Below, piece after piece: positions 1 through 13,500 of a stretch of 64,000 nt of DNA. The stretch comes from Pholis gunnellus (lineage: Eukaryota > Chordata > Actinopteri > Perciformes > Pholidae). Below the pieces are notes generated by a model. That model did no database searches. It was not told the DNA's origin and saw only the letters and a program-made list of their open reading frames with translations. Numbering within the stretch: the stretch's first letter is position 1; each line of letters opens with the position of its first letter. The position numbers were made by a program, and so were the translations under genes. Location of the stretch: contig OU342816.1 in assembly GCA_910591455.2 (NCBI GenBank), forward strand, positions 3,395,476 through 3,459,475, read 5' to 3'.

Positions 1-3000
1 GGATTCAGACAGAGGAAATAGGAAACCTTCTTTTCCAACATCATTCCTTCCCCTCCACCACCACACGTCCCTGTGGGTGGGAGGTAAAGAACAAGTCAGT
101 TGTGTGAAAATAGCCTGGAACCTCCGATGGGTCTGGACCTCCTGTCGTCAGGATGGATGGGAGAACATTTCACAGCTGCAGAGAAGGGATTTACCCTCTG
201 CAGGCCGTCGGCTCTAACACTCCCTCTCTGCCACTGCCCTTTGATAAGAAATGAGTCAGGCTGTAATTAAGGCTTTAGAGACACAAGGACAAAGTAAACT
301 TCAATTGGTTCTGGTCTCTGGTTGAGTGGCTGGTGTTACAACGTCACGGGGAATAGTCGCGGACAGTTTATGTGCCGAATACAACAACTACTCAGCATTG
401 AACCCTTGCATAGTAAATTAGGGAGCAAGTGCATTATGGAGGAGAGAAAAAGTCATTTATCATGAAGTGTGGTTCAGACATCCAGCAGGGTGCTTCATTT
501 CCGGTCCACACATTTATTAACCTGGCTGATGAATAATTTTTAGTGAGAATTTGGAAAAAGCAGGATGAAGACTGTGCCTGTATATTTGCATTTCTAGCCG
601 TAGCGTTCTTCATTCACTCCTTAAATATATATTTTTCCAAAGTTAAAGGAATGTTGGCTTCAAGCTTCAAGCCATAACGAGTAACCAAAATAGAATTTAT
701 TTTAGAAACACACAAAATCAATCACTAAAACATCAATCACTTAAACATCAATCACTTAAACATGAGGAAAACAATGTCACCGAATGGCATTCGGGCAGCA
801 ACGTGTTTGTGAAGCACAGCTCACAGGTGATTTGACTTTGTCTGATTGGACCTCATCTCTGGTCTGTTCGGGCATGTCCCCCCTGACTATTTTGTTGGAT
901 TTTGTGATTCCTGTTAGCGTGGGACAAATGACATCTTTATCATTCAAAAATGATTTCAAGGAATCCAGAGAGACCCCGCGCATATCACAGCATAGTCTTT
1001 CCCCACCTTCAACCTGAGCACAATTTGCAATCAGCCAAAATAAGTGAAATCACCTGTGGGGTGTGTGGTGCATTTACCGCAGCACAGCGGGAACCAGCAA
1101 GGCAATCGCTCAAACACAACAACATATCCACAGGGAGATAGTGAGTAACAGAGATGCTTTTAAATGAATTGATAGACATGTAACTTTAGCTCAGTTTAGA
1201 TATTTGGTGGGGGGGTTTCTCATCGCAATGTTTGTGTGCACCTAAGAAAACTATTGTATTCATTTTATTGTGTTGTTGTTTCGAGGCTCTCAGGCCTTTC
1301 TCACCTATACGAGCTAGCTAAATGATGCTTTAAATCCTCATTACCTGGGTCAGTACACTCTACCTGCAAACTGTCTACTGTGTCCTTTGCTAAAAATAAA
1401 CAAGCAGGCGAGGCACATTTTAATAGAGGAGCCAGTCCCTCTATTAAAATGTTTTATTGATCTTTACATCACTGAACCAGCTTCAGCACTGATCCTTGAA
1501 GGAAACATATGCATATGCTCATACGCTCATACTCTCTGTCACTGCAGTTCGGTGTGTCAATGCGGTGCATCTATACTGACTCTGTGGCTGTGACATAACA
1601 TCCTAACTGAAGTCCAGCTCGGTGTCATTCCTAGGGCGTGAAATACCAACGCTTTGTCACGGCCGTCCGCGTCAGATACAGATACGCAAGGAACGTCGGT
1701 ATGAGACGCAACAAGGCTTTCAGTTAACTCCAATGTAAACCAATCCACCGCAATATTTCACATTTAGAGCAAGTCATTTGGAAGTCTCTGCTTAGGATGG
1801 ACGTGTCGAACAAACGCGGGACATTCACCCAGGAGACTGCAGTTCGTGTCCCGTGTGAAACTAAAGTTTGACATTACGTTATTGTAACCCAAAGTGTTTT
1901 TGTTTGAATTCATAATTTTAAGCACGTGTTTCCTGCGACCGCAGTGGAGCGCCATAGTTTGACGCGTAGTGCAGTGAGTTGAAACGTGACACCAAGTGTT
2001 CCTGACCGATCGTCCACATGTAAGGAGCTGGAAATAACAATGGGTTGGGGAGTCCAGATGGCTCATTAAAAAGACACAGTTTCTGACTTTGGGATTTCTC
2101 CGTGCATGGTTTTGATCAACAAAAAGGTAATGGTCACAGAAAATTTACTTTTTGCAATACCCAACATTTTAATTAGAAATGTAGCATTCATGCTTTGGCA
2201 GTTCATAGAGTCAGTGCGAAGGATATTGATTTTCATCCCCACATGGTCGAACATCTGACACACCAGGGGTGGAAATTCTAAGAGGAGCAATAGAAACATT
2301 GCAACTATAACTATAATCCAGATCTAGGTTATACGCTACCTAGCAAACAGCCCTGTTCATTTAGTTTTAGCTGTCTTAAATTCAATCTTTATGGTCCAGT
2401 TGTACGGCACTTTACAGTTGAAATACAAGCTTATCATTCTCAAGCAGTGTGTGATCTAATTCTCATTCACAAAACAGAATCAATCTGTGTGAGTCATTAG
2501 CGGGCCGGCCCGCCCTGACAAAGGTACTTCTCCTTTCATTACCCACACACAGACGGGAAGAAACCCTCCCAATCAGTTCTGCTGACGCTGAGTTACCTCG
2601 CTCTGCTTCACAGCATACAGAGCCTACAGTCATACTAATGCCCTGATATATTTATAGCTTCATTATGCACCAGAACTGCTTGTAACCGCTATACTGGGGC
2701 AAATTAACTCATGATGAGGCAGGTTTTTCTTTTTTTTTTACGTTGTGAAGTTTGCCCTTAAGGTGAGTTACATTACACATGTTGTAATTATAAAAATGAC
2801 CTCCAGTTTTATTGATGGGGTCGTTAAAGTATCCCTCCAGTGTTGCTGAAAGTTAGCATCATTTTCTATATCAGCCTCCCTCTCGTTTATCAAACCTGCT
2901 GTGACTGTTTGAAGCTGTTTATGCACAGTTAGCAGAAAAGAAACAGCCGTTTTCCTCAGTTTTTTCACGATATCCATTCATTCACATTTCTTAGGTTTTA

Positions 3001-4667
3001 AACCTAAACATCAGAGATGTGTAATAATGGCACTCAATTAATCAACAAACACGAATATTCCCATGACGCGTGGATGCTTCTCTCTCCATTTTTCTCTCAT
3101 AGAGGGACCTGAAGGCCAAGCTAACTTGTTTTGTTTCTGGTTTCCATCCTCTACTTCTACTCTGTTTACTAGTGGATAACAGCCGTGTGTAGCCTATAGT
3201 GCCAACTTCTGACTGAACTACATTGACCCAAGTTTATTCACTCCAAACCAGTTGATGGAAAACCACCTGATTTGCATTTCTTTTTCTGCGACATTTAAAA
3301 AATTTGCAAGAAATTTGCAGGACAATTGAATGAAAACATAGCTGCTGTATCTAAGTATGAGGTTTACATGAGAAAAATTCATAGCATAAATTAATGGTTG
3401 CTCACAGAGATCATAGTGACTCAAACCTTCACCATAAACTCCTTCAGTTGAGACTCAAGAGACTCTCGATGCTCTCTGCCTCATCCTGCGAGCTACATCT
3501 TTCTTTCCCTTTTTTGTCGATGCCAAAACATGTCAGCAATCACCATCCTGATGCTGCAGTCGACGTCTGTGGGGAACCGCCACGCTTGTTATCCTTTATA
3601 TTTGCATTCTTGCACCAGAGGGCAAAGCTTTGAGGCTTGACAACCCTCGTCCCACGGCTCAGTAAGCTCCACCAGAATGTTTCTGAGGATCACGACACTG
3701 TTTTAGATCATAGAGAGTTGTGGACCACGATGGAAAAAAACCTGCATCCATCCTATTTTTTTGCCCCTTCTGCTACGATCTGGCTAATGGCAACAGGACC
3801 ACATTTTCTGAGGAAAGTTCACCACCTGCAAGAGAATCCTTTAATGCACCAAGCGGCTCTCAGGAGATATATACTAACTCCATTTAGCTGCCGTTTAGCC
3901 ACAGATGATGAATGCTATTTGTCAAGTGGAAGTGATTTTGGAGAGATACCATAGCAACAAAAGCCCTGGAGGTATGGTGTGAAAAATGTCTGTGGGAGAA
4001 ACCTCTTGGCGACTGAGGACACAGCTAAGTTTCACAGTTGCCCTCAAGCGAATTGTTAAGAGGAGGTGATGACCGTATGATGAACGTTTGTTTTGTAGCA
4101 TAATGTCATCCCAAAAAGGAAGTCATTCCAAGCAACACAAAACAAACAGACAATGTGTCTCCCTGTACCCAAAACCAATAGATTGCATTTCATGACTATT
4201 TCACATTTCACAAACTGCTGTGAGCTGGTGCTGTGTGGTCAGGCAGATACTGACTATACTCTGCAGATTTGGTCACATAGATGACCAACGGCCATCTTCT
4301 ACTCCTTTTTTAAATTATTTTTTCTTGGTGACCGTCAACAAATCCCTCTTTGGATTAAATATCCTATGAAGTGGTTGCCTTTTAAAGGGGTTACCCTGAC
4401 CTTAACCATAATATCGTCACATTATCAAAAAAGGTATTTGGTCAAAATTATTTTCATATTGCCAATTTCACTGCATTTGCAGTATGGTATACTGATGATG
4501 TTAATTATTTGTCAGATACATTACAAACCACTATGACCGAGTAATAGGGCCATTGTAGGTTAACAAAAATAATTACGGAGCCGTGCGAGGGGGTAATATT
4601 AAAGCGTGAGCCTCGGAGAGCAAATTTTTTAATATTAGCGGACTCTCCATTCATCCAACCCTTTTCC

Positions 4668-4745
4668 TTCACTTATCTGGGGTCGGGCTGCAGCGGGCTA
4701 ATCACAGTACTCCAGACGTCTCTATCTCCCAAATGAACTCTAAGA
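4668..4745 (+). repeat. Interspersed repeat fragment ('cttatctggggtcgggctgc')
   Basis: The phrase cttatctggggtcgggctgc followed by 'ccagacgtctctatctccc' matches, by recall, a widespread fish non-LTR or SINE-like repeat that usually reads cttatccggggtcggg. It is degenerate and truncated. It is not assigned to a named family. Confidence 0.45.
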
Positions 4746-4805
4746 CATAATTCACCATCATCTGTGACAGTTGATCTCAAAGGCTGGTTTTTAGTTTAGT
4801 TTAGT

Positions 4806-4920
4806 TTATCAACTGGATCCCCATTAGCTGACGCCTTAGCGGCCACTAATCTTCCTGGGGTCCGTCAGAAAGGACAAAACGTAATACATACAAAACGTGT
4901 ACACCATTTAAAAGACACTT
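4806..4920 (+). repeat. Interspersed repeat fragment with 'gatccccattagctga' core
   Basis: The 16-base core is shared with 26267-26282. The continuation 'cactaatcttcctggggtcc' also fits a dispersed fish repeat I recall. It is preceded by a short tandem of 'tagttt'. The family is not assigned. Confidence 0.5.
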
Positions 4921-5877
4921 TTGTGTTTGTCTCTACATTTCTGTAACTTCTACAATATTAGTATTTATCCTCAAAAAAGAACACTGACAGAACACGTGTG
5001 TTTATGTACCACCATATTGTCACACTCAGTTTGGAAGTTTAAACGTTTAATGAAATGATCTTTAATTAAATGAAGTTGATTAAAAAAAAATCATTATTCA
5101 CAGCCACAGCAGTGGGGGAGCATTGTACATATTCACGCCTTGACACCTGGGAGCTGGCCATTACCAACACAGCCTGTTGCCACTTGCACATAAACACCAG
5201 TCGAGCGGTTTGGGGCTGAGAGCTTTGTTCACCAGTCTGACAGGAGTTAATGATGCAGGGAAAGGTGTTATTCATTTATTTCCCTTGGCCATGCCACAGT
5301 GGGGTTGCAAACGGGTGATGTGAGTTGGTTGGTTTTTGTGTTGAAACATCTATTTTCTGAAAACTATGGAGCAATGAAACATTGATTTACTGGTTTTTCT
5401 CCATTCTTCACTAAGGGGTCCTACTGATGTCTTTTGCAATCTTCATCCCATTTACCACTGCAATTGCTTTGATTTGTTGGCTGCAGGCTATGTGATTTGC
5501 TGACAGTTGGTATTGGTCTGTGGTGCGTTTACCTGCAGGTAAAATACTCCAAAGTCTTTGCGCCATTCTGTTCACTGATATGTTTTTCTACTCTTTGTCC
5601 TATTTTTTTAATTGTTCTAAAGTAAAGGGATGTCTTCACATGACTCATATGACAGGACTACACCGCTCTACGAATATTACTGGAACTCTAATGAGGATAA
5701 AAATTGAAATACGAGAAGTGAAAACATTCTCTTAAATCATACGTATGTGCAAGATAAACATGAATTAATTCATAAAGGTGATTCCTAAATGAGGACTAAT
5801 TTTCCTTTGGAAGACATTACCTTGATTATCTACCAATGTTTTGTAATGTATAAGCCCTTTCCCTTTAAAACTATACC

Positions 5878-6292
5878 TGTCACGATTAGGCTTTGCCTCT
5901 GTGTTCTGTGTTTCTCTACCCTCCTCACTCTACCTGTCAGTCACTCCCTCAGCTTATTCCCTTCACCTGCCTCTGATCACTAATCAAGCACTTCCCCCTT
6001 ATCAGCACAACTCCTCTCACCTGTTCTTCCCCCTACATAAACTCCTGCCCCTCAGTCACTCCTTGCCAGATTCTTGTATTGTCTACCCGCCCGTTCGGCT
6101 CGTCCTGTTCCCGGTTTTCCCGTCTGTCTTCCCTGTCCTGCTGGAATTTCCTCCCTCGTCTCTTTTCTGTTCCGTGGATCCCCTGCCGATTCCTGTATGG
6201 TCTGCTATTTGGATTGTTTTTGCTCATTAAATATACCCTTTCACACTACTCTGCCTGGTCTGCGCTTGAGTCCTCCACCATGCCCCGTGACA
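5878..6292 (+). mobile_element. Solo LTR of an LTR retrotransposon, 415 bp
   Basis: It begins TGTCACG and ends CGTGACA, perfect 7-bp inverted ends with the TG...CA of LTRs. It is flanked on both sides by the 5-bp duplication ATACC (5873-5877 and 6293-6297). Internally there is a TATA-like acataaa (6035-6041) and a polyadenylation-like ATTAAA (6226-6231), in the order expected for U3-R-U5. No gag or pol sequence, primer-binding site or second LTR is present, so the internal part was probably lost by recombination between LTRs. The 5-bp duplication fits Ty3/gypsy or related elements. Open frames inside it are not genes. Confidence 0.82.
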
Positions 6293-6826
6293 ATACCAAG
6301 TTGAAACAACTGTTCTCTCAAACGACGTCGTTGATATAAAATTGACCATTTTTGGTCAACTTTATCAGTGCATACATGTTCCAAATAAAAAAGACTCATG
6401 TGTGACGTTACCACCGCCAGTAACAAAGCCTATATTTACTCAGTGGGACCTCATAGGCACACTTCTCTAACCGCTACTGTGATGTAAACTTGCCATTGGC
6501 AGCTTGATTTATTACTTTCTTATTTCCTGCTCCCCATCGGCATCAGTTGGGCAAATGGCGGCCATACTTCATTTCAAATAAGGTGGGGTCTGCACGCTGG
6601 TATTATGCAAAGTGACTTTTGATGTATTTCCAGTCAAATGTAGTCTTTTTGGTGGTTGAACAGCATGGCTCCCAGCAGGTGTCAGCACAGCGTCCAACCT
6701 GACACAACCATAGGTTCTGCTGCTAATTGGGTAGAAATATGTCTCATATTCTGGAGGCAAAAATATTTCCATTGTGTTATGAAATGATTGTAACCTCGGC
6801 GAGTGCTGGTGCATAGTGCTGCCAAC
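6293..6826. other. Non-coding gap between two mobile elements
   Basis: About 530 bases with no recognised gene. It follows the LTR target duplication and ends at the hAT-like element. Nothing further is seen. Confidence 0.6.
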
Positions 6827-7609
6827 TAGGGCTGCAACTAACAATTATTTTAATAATCGATTAATCTGCAGATTATTTCTTCGATTAATCGATGAATCGG
6901 ATAAAAAAACAAAGCATTAATTTCCAACCGAAAAAATCGCGTGACGCTGTGACCATGTGTAAACCATAGTGCAAACAATGAAAACAATGAATAGACACTG
7001 CCGTATTTATGTCTAGATGTTATTTTTAGTGTTGATGGAGCTGCTACAATGTTAGCATAGCCTAGCACCGATTGATCCGAGCTCCATTGAGAAAACAAGT
7101 ACAAATGGGCGTCATTAAGTAGTTATTTCGGAGTCCCTTTTTGTCGGTTTATTGCCGTCAAATCAGTTTATTGTGTGTTCATACAGCTGTAGTAAACCGC
7201 CGACGTGTGGCTCGCTAGACACAGTGAGCTCGATGAAATCCACAGAGCTCTTCCGGACTATGTTGTGAACCAGTCATGACGGCGTTTAGTTTTCCGTGAT
7301 ATCTGGGACTTCCACAACACGGGACTTCCACAACACGTACTAGGCAGAAATAGAGGTGAATTTTTTCCACGGTTGATGGTGGACAGTTGAGCGGCTAGCG
7401 CGATTCACGCGAATGAACACAAATAGTCCCCGGCAAGACGGGCGGAGCGAATGACGCGATTCGCGCCGCGTTCATCGCATTTGGTGTGAACACGGCATTA
7501 TTGAGTGGCGTAATAATCGCGCGACACAACAAATCGATAATGAAATTTGTTGCCAACTCTTTTAATAACCGATTATTAGCGATTTTATCGATTCGTTGTT
7601 GCAGCCCTA
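6827..7609 (+). mobile_element. hAT-like non-autonomous DNA element, copy 1
   Basis: The ends are inverted: TAGGGCTGCAACTAAC at the left and GTTGCAGCCCTA at the right. The ends are rich in 'aatcgattaatc' words. The flanks share TGCCAAC (6820-6826 and 7611-7617), giving either an 8-bp duplication with one mismatch or a 6-bp one, depending on where the ends are set. No transposase is encoded. The middle is CpG-rich (gcgattcgcgccgcgttcat). A second copy of the same family lies at 40769-41537. Confidence 0.8.
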
Positions 7610-8772
7610 GTGCCAACCACAGCAACTTGTGGATTGAATCCAGAGACATTTTTGTGCCAGCTCCTATCTGCTCTGATGGTTAAAAGGAGTGAAAAATCCA
7701 AATCCATTTATGCAATTAAATATTGAGAATGAAAAGTCAATGAAACATTGCTATTGTCAGAATGGCCATGCTATTAAGATGACAGTAACTGTCGTCATCC
7801 TGTAATTTTTATGTCTGCGCTGGCGATAGCCAAGGCCAGAGGCATTGTATATTTAGTTTTTTTTTTGTTGTCCGTCAATCCATTAAATGATGACAATTTC
7901 ACAAGGGTAATTCTAGCTCTAAGTGCATATCATTGCAAGTTGTGATATTGGAGAGATATACCATGTGCAAATTTGATACATGAGTTTAGTTGGCCACAAC
8001 AGGAAAGCTGTTAAGGTTTTACAACTGAGGATAACTATTGAATTTAGAAAATTGTCCATAGAGGAAAGTTCATTGAAGTACCAAAATCATTAGGGTGCAT
8101 CCTCTGGAGGCCAAGAATGTCCAAGGCAAGTTTCATGTAAATTTTTTTATGCTATCTTCTCAAGGAAAAATATTTTTTTAATCAGGGACAAATGCCGATC
8201 TGACTTCGGTGGTGATAAATGAAATGTCGGGAATCGATTAAGGAGTCATCCACTGTGGTTCGCAGCAAATGTCAAAGCAATCCGGCCAGTAAGTTGTCCA
8301 GAAAGAGGATCTTGCTCTGGAGCAAAGTGTTTGTGATCGATGGACGACCTGACTGACTGAACTGAAGTGACATCACTATCCTTTGGCAATTCCCATTAGC
8401 AGGCAACAACTCAGGCATCTGCTAGGGTCTGCTTGTGGTGAAAAGAAAGAGTACCGTAAATACAGTTTCTAATTGGTACTTAATGGAATTATTTAATTTT
8501 AAGAAAGTTTTAACAATGCTTGAGTTGCTCTGGCTGCCTGTGAAAGTGGCTGTCAGCAGTGTAGAGCTACTTTGAAAACGCTTATCAACACCAGCAGCCT
8601 AACCATCTGCATGACGGATAGGTTCGGGCAGGATGCTGCGTTTATGAGGAGATGAGAGACAATTTGTGGAGCGGAATACAATGGAAGCGAGTACGAAGCA
8701 TGGGAGAGGAAGTTATGCAGAAAGAGACTGAACAAAGTTCAGCGTGTTTGTTCATTCATGCCAGTTTGTGAC

Positions 8773-8797
8773 GGTGTGTGTGTGTGTGTGTGTGTGT
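8773..8797 (+). repeat. (GT)n microsatellite
   Basis: A run of about 12 GT units directly visible, followed by a short tctgtctgttt variation. Confidence 0.95.
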
Positions 8798-9904
8798 CTG
8801 TCTGTTTGTGTAAGTGACTGAGGGTGTAGGGAGATAATGAGATAATGGCGCTCAGTGAAGTGTGACGGAGAGACGAGGGAGAGAGTGATATGAAGAGGGA
8901 GGTTGAGAGGGAGACAGACGACAGAGGACAAAAGGAGCTAATTAAGTGTTCCCATTTAGAGATGTTGAGCCATCAGTGGGAGCTGATCGATTCAAACTCT
9001 TTCCGAGGAGGAGAGCACGAGATGAGTCACGTTTACTGTGTGAGGACAACGTACACATTGTCTTCTGCAGCCGTGGCGATGCATTTACTGGCCTCTGCAT
9101 TAAGCTATAAACTAGAAAATGTAGCGATGGAAGTTCATTTAAAAGCCACTGAGCAAATTCATTTGTCTCTGATTCTGACTCCGGTATGTTGTTGGTTACA
9201 AGTCCCAGTTTTTTTCTTTTATTGTATTTGTGACAAGCACATTGGCTGGGGGTTACTACACCCCCACATCGGGCCCAAAGGCTCTTTGCTGATGCCCAGA
9301 AACGTCCCGAACACAGCAAAATAAGGAAAGAGAAAATACAGCCAGAGAGCAGGGCCTCTGTGGATACAGACGATGAGTAATGATTCAGAGGGATTCTTTT
9401 TGTATTCATCTTGTTTTGTAGGAAATTGTTGCATATTGTACCTTTTATAATGTACCTCGCAGCACTTCTTCTGATTTTTGCTTCCCAGCAGGTGAACAAT
9501 TTTCTGCGCTACCAGGGTCACAAAGCAAAATCCCTCTGCCAGACAGCGCAGACCAAAACTAAGACTCAATCATCTGTTTCTTCAAACATTTCGACACAAT
9601 GTTATCAAAATGATCTGCAATAACGAGCAAGTGCTCGTAGGTTGCACAACTAACACTTTATTAAGATTAAACTCCATCCACAAAGAGCATGTCTCGATCA
9701 AGCGCTGAGCACAAAAAAACACCAAGCCATAAAAACAAGTCTGGTCTATTACAGCCTGGAACAACACAATCTGCCCAAAACAATGGCGCAGTTAGCAAAA
9801 AAACTTCTGCCCACAGTAGCACAAAATCTGTGGCGTCCTACAAAAGTGTGCAAAAGTAGGCATTATGCTAAGAAATAGCAAACTACACAATTATAACAGC
9901 GACC

Positions 9905-10240
9905 AACGTATTCTCATACAATAGTTCGTATGATATTTAAGGAAAGTTACTCCTCATTTATTGTGTTTTCCCACAAAAGCCAGCAACGCTGCAAACGGTC
10001 TTTTCAAAATAAACTTCCGTCATCACAGGAAACAATTCAGTTAGGTTTAGGCAAACAAAACTACTTAGTTGGGTTCGGGAAGGGTCATGAAATACTTTGT
10101 TAGGTTCGAGACAAGATCGAAGTGCCGTTACTGAAGTATGCAAATTACAAGACAGAAACATCAACATTGACTTCTCCTGGGGAACGAACAGCGGCCTCCT
10201 GGCGGAAAAGAATGAAATATCAAAAATCGAGAGTCTAACC
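9905..10240 (+). repeat. Dispersed repeat family, copy 1
   Basis: The opening words attctcatacaatagttcgt and later 'ccagcaac' and 'caaaataaactt' recur in the same order at 40030-40160. The 'ggtttaggcaaacaaaac' part corresponds to the reverse complement of wording at 17940-17985. I recall this as an abundant old fish repeat. The ends are not defined. Confidence 0.45.
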
Positions 10241-10380
10241 CATGTTGGGGAAAAAGTACGATCTATAGGGAGAAAAAAACAAAATCTCAAAGATCGTGCT
10301 TCCTGCCGACCGGCCTTTTCACACACACACAGACTTCCTCCGCCTCCTTCTCCCTGATGAGTCATTCCTCTCAGGTGCTT

Positions 10381-10593
<213 letters not shown>

Positions 10594-13500
10594 TGCAGTG
10601 GTGCCTATTTATGCATTAGCACTGTCTCTTTCAAAAAGTAACCCGTGGATATTTTCTCAACTTCATCCTTAGAAAGCACAGCATCAAAAAGAGAAATCAG
10701 AGACAGATCAGGATTCCTGAGCTTCACCAGTAAACACACACTGGAGAAGCAAAGGCCATGCACTCTCTGGGCATATTAAGTGATTTTATCTCAGTCCACC
10801 ACAAACAACCATTGGAAAGATGTTGCAAAACATTTAATTAGCTATGTGATGAGTGACTGAATATATGTGATGGTACCTTCACTATCCACCACCTCAGTGT
10901 ATTTGTACAGGAGCGATGTAAGTCAGCTGGTTTGAGACAACTCTTAACATGACGGATGCAAGAACAAAGCTGAGGTGGTACCCAGATGTACTCATAATGA
11001 TACCAAAGTCACAAAGTTGTTTTCATCAGTACATTAGGCTCAGATCAAAATAAAGAAATCACTCAGGTTGCAGGTTCAACCCCTCACTCTGACAGTATTA
11101 ATGGTTAGTAAACAGTAAAAACAGTTTCTTCCTCTACAGTATGTTATTCATTGTTTTTGTTCTTTGTTCATTCTTTTGCTCATGCATATTTATTTGTTGT
11201 GCAGTGTTAGAAAGAGCTTATATTTAGAAAACCATAAACAATAGGGATTTAATAATCCCTACCGGTCTGAACTCTGGAGTATGATGTTCACTCAAACTTA
11301 GCGGTGCTAAAATCGTATCAGTAAAACTCTGTAAAAGAGCTGCCATTCTAAGATAATCAGGGGTAGCATCTCTTGGTTTTTAGTTGTTAGACGCTTTCCA
11401 GGTGGCACAACTGGCGTTCATTAGAAGAGCTTAGTCGAAACCTTTTTTAAGGTGGAGAACACAATCTGACTGTCTGCCTCCACAGGCCATGAGGGCCTGC
11501 AGCTTAATAACAGAGCTTAAAGCCTGCAGGACATACTACAACCTCCCTCTGTAGTAAGTGTGATGTAGAATTATGTAGGGTTGTCCTTTCAAACAGAGCT
11601 GGAAGCCCCAAAACAGAACACGCTGTAGAAACCATTTTTCTAATTCCATCTTTCTTTCCTACCCACTGCTAACTTTACACGTTCACATGCATTGAGACAT
11701 ATTGTAATATTTAGCTTTTCTGTCTCTGTTCCTCTCTTTTACAATATCATCCATAATGACAGCATTTTCATTTTTATAAGACAAGCCTTCAATTGCTTTG
11801 GCACCCACTGAACCTCGAAACATGACTCGTCATAATGTCCCAGGTTGTGCCCTTGAAAGTCTCTCTTGTCTCCTGTTTGGTTTTTTTGTTGGTTTAACCA
11901 TTTTTCATTTTGAACGTAGAGGCAGTTTTTATGTGAGGTACCAGAAATGAAAGTTCACACATTTCTGGAGATTAATGTCAAACGGGTGTCAGATTTGTTT
12001 GGCTCAGAATTTGCAGATGTTGTGCTTCTACATCTTCATCAACCAATAACCTCTGGCACACACTGGGTCGTTTTGCAGGCAGGGGAGTTTGAATATCTCA
12101 GGGTCTTGGTTATGACAAAGGGTAAGATGTGAGACCGATCAAAGCAACATCTGCAGTAATGCAATGTTGCTGCGCTGTCGTGGTAAAGGAATGAAAAATG
12201 CAACAACTGAGATTTATATGCAAGTATGCTAAAGCTTGTCATCATTGGTTCGTCATGTACCTCCCTAACCCTCCCCGTGTTTCCCGACGCTCAAAAATGC
12301 AGCACACACACTGACCTACAAAATGTTTAGTCACTCCCTTGAAAACCCTTTTTTAACAGAGAAAGAATGCAAGCTGCCGCAGGAAGTGTGGAAGTGTGTG
12401 ATGGAGTTCACGAGGGCATTGGAATATTTTGCTGAGGGAATAAACGAGCTGCTCCAGTCCTTGGTGGTGTGCCAGAGCATCGTGGGATTAATCCACCACC
12501 CTGCAAACAAAACACAGTGGATCCAACATGGCACACTGAGCTGTGACCCTAATGGTTTATTTATGCATTTGGTTGGATGTGGGTTTTTTTTTTTTTAGGT
12601 AGAAATGTGTGGGCACCCATATGATGGTGTGTGAGTTTGTGTTCATTTCAAGCAGGAAGCCCACTTTCAATCCCAAACAGCTCATGTCAGTTTTGACTTC
12701 AGTTGGTAAAGTTTAAAGCATTTCATACATTGGCCAATTTAAAGGATTATTTGACGATATACATCGTAGACCACTTTATCCCCAAATACCACTCGAATTT
12801 TAATTTATTTTTGCCCGTCCCGAAAATAGTTAGTGACCCTAAATCTTTATTAAACCACTACGGTACTTGAATTTGGGCTTTAAATATGTTGGGCCCTCTG
12901 CAGTCTACTGATTGGTTGGATTAAAGAGGTTTAAACTGTGATTTGTCAGTCCATGACAGTCTATGTTCAGCTGAATAGTGCTAACCATAGACTAACCTTC
13001 TATCTCTATTGTGACATTTGAAGAAGAGCTTTGCTAAAGCAACACACCTTTAAATATCCCATCTTGTTATAGGCATCAATATGCACTGGACTCTTATTCA
13101 ACTGTTGCTCAGAGCGATCTTTGTGTCTTTCTGCCCTTTCAAATTTCAGTCTGGTTAAACCATTGTGGAGCCTTTTGCTCTCCATGTACGTACAAGACCA
13201 AGTAGGTATGTCAACATAACCTATTTCTACAATGGACGTTCTACAACGTCAAAGCATGAAAGACAATTTATAGTCAGCTATAGCCATCTGACTGTAAAGA
13301 ATCAAGCTTTTTTTTCAACCTTTTGAACTGCAGTGTATATCTGGTTAGTCAGTTCCATGACTATGAAACTGTTGGAGCTTTCAACCACTCGAAATCTAGT
13401 AAGTGGATTTCTTTCTTTTAGGTAAGAGGACTTGCTTTTTCCAAAAGGGTAGCTTTGTTGCAGCGGTGCCTACAGATGACTCTGAATGACATTAACGTTG

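Larger units (their letters stand above)
1..5877. other. Non-coding, probably upstream intron
   Basis: No exon of the GALNT gene or of another gene was recognised. Open frames here are short, overlap on both strands and show no known domain. 1640-2000 contains phrases (cgtgaaataccaacgc, cccaggagactgcagttcgtgtcccgtgtgaaac split by other sequence) that resemble an old dispersed fish repeat, without definable ends. Confidence 0.5.

Noticed and set aside
5901..6339. Several open frames on both strands
   Set aside because: They lie within or across the solo LTR, which is bounded by a target duplication; no gag or pol motif is present.
8890..9569. Overlapping open frames of 144 codons (+) and 185 and 116 codons (-)
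   Set aside because: They overlap on both strands, have no recognised domain, no splice context and ordinary base composition. They are most likely chance, or part of an old repeat.
11065..11100. tRNA-like 'gcaggttcaacccctc'
   Set aside because: Only a T-arm-like word; no acceptor stem, D-arm or anticodon arm can be folded around it.
12323..12598. 91-codon frame with helix-like composition
   Set aside because: No known family, ends in a T-run-derived Phe stretch, and no exon borders that fit the GALNT gene.
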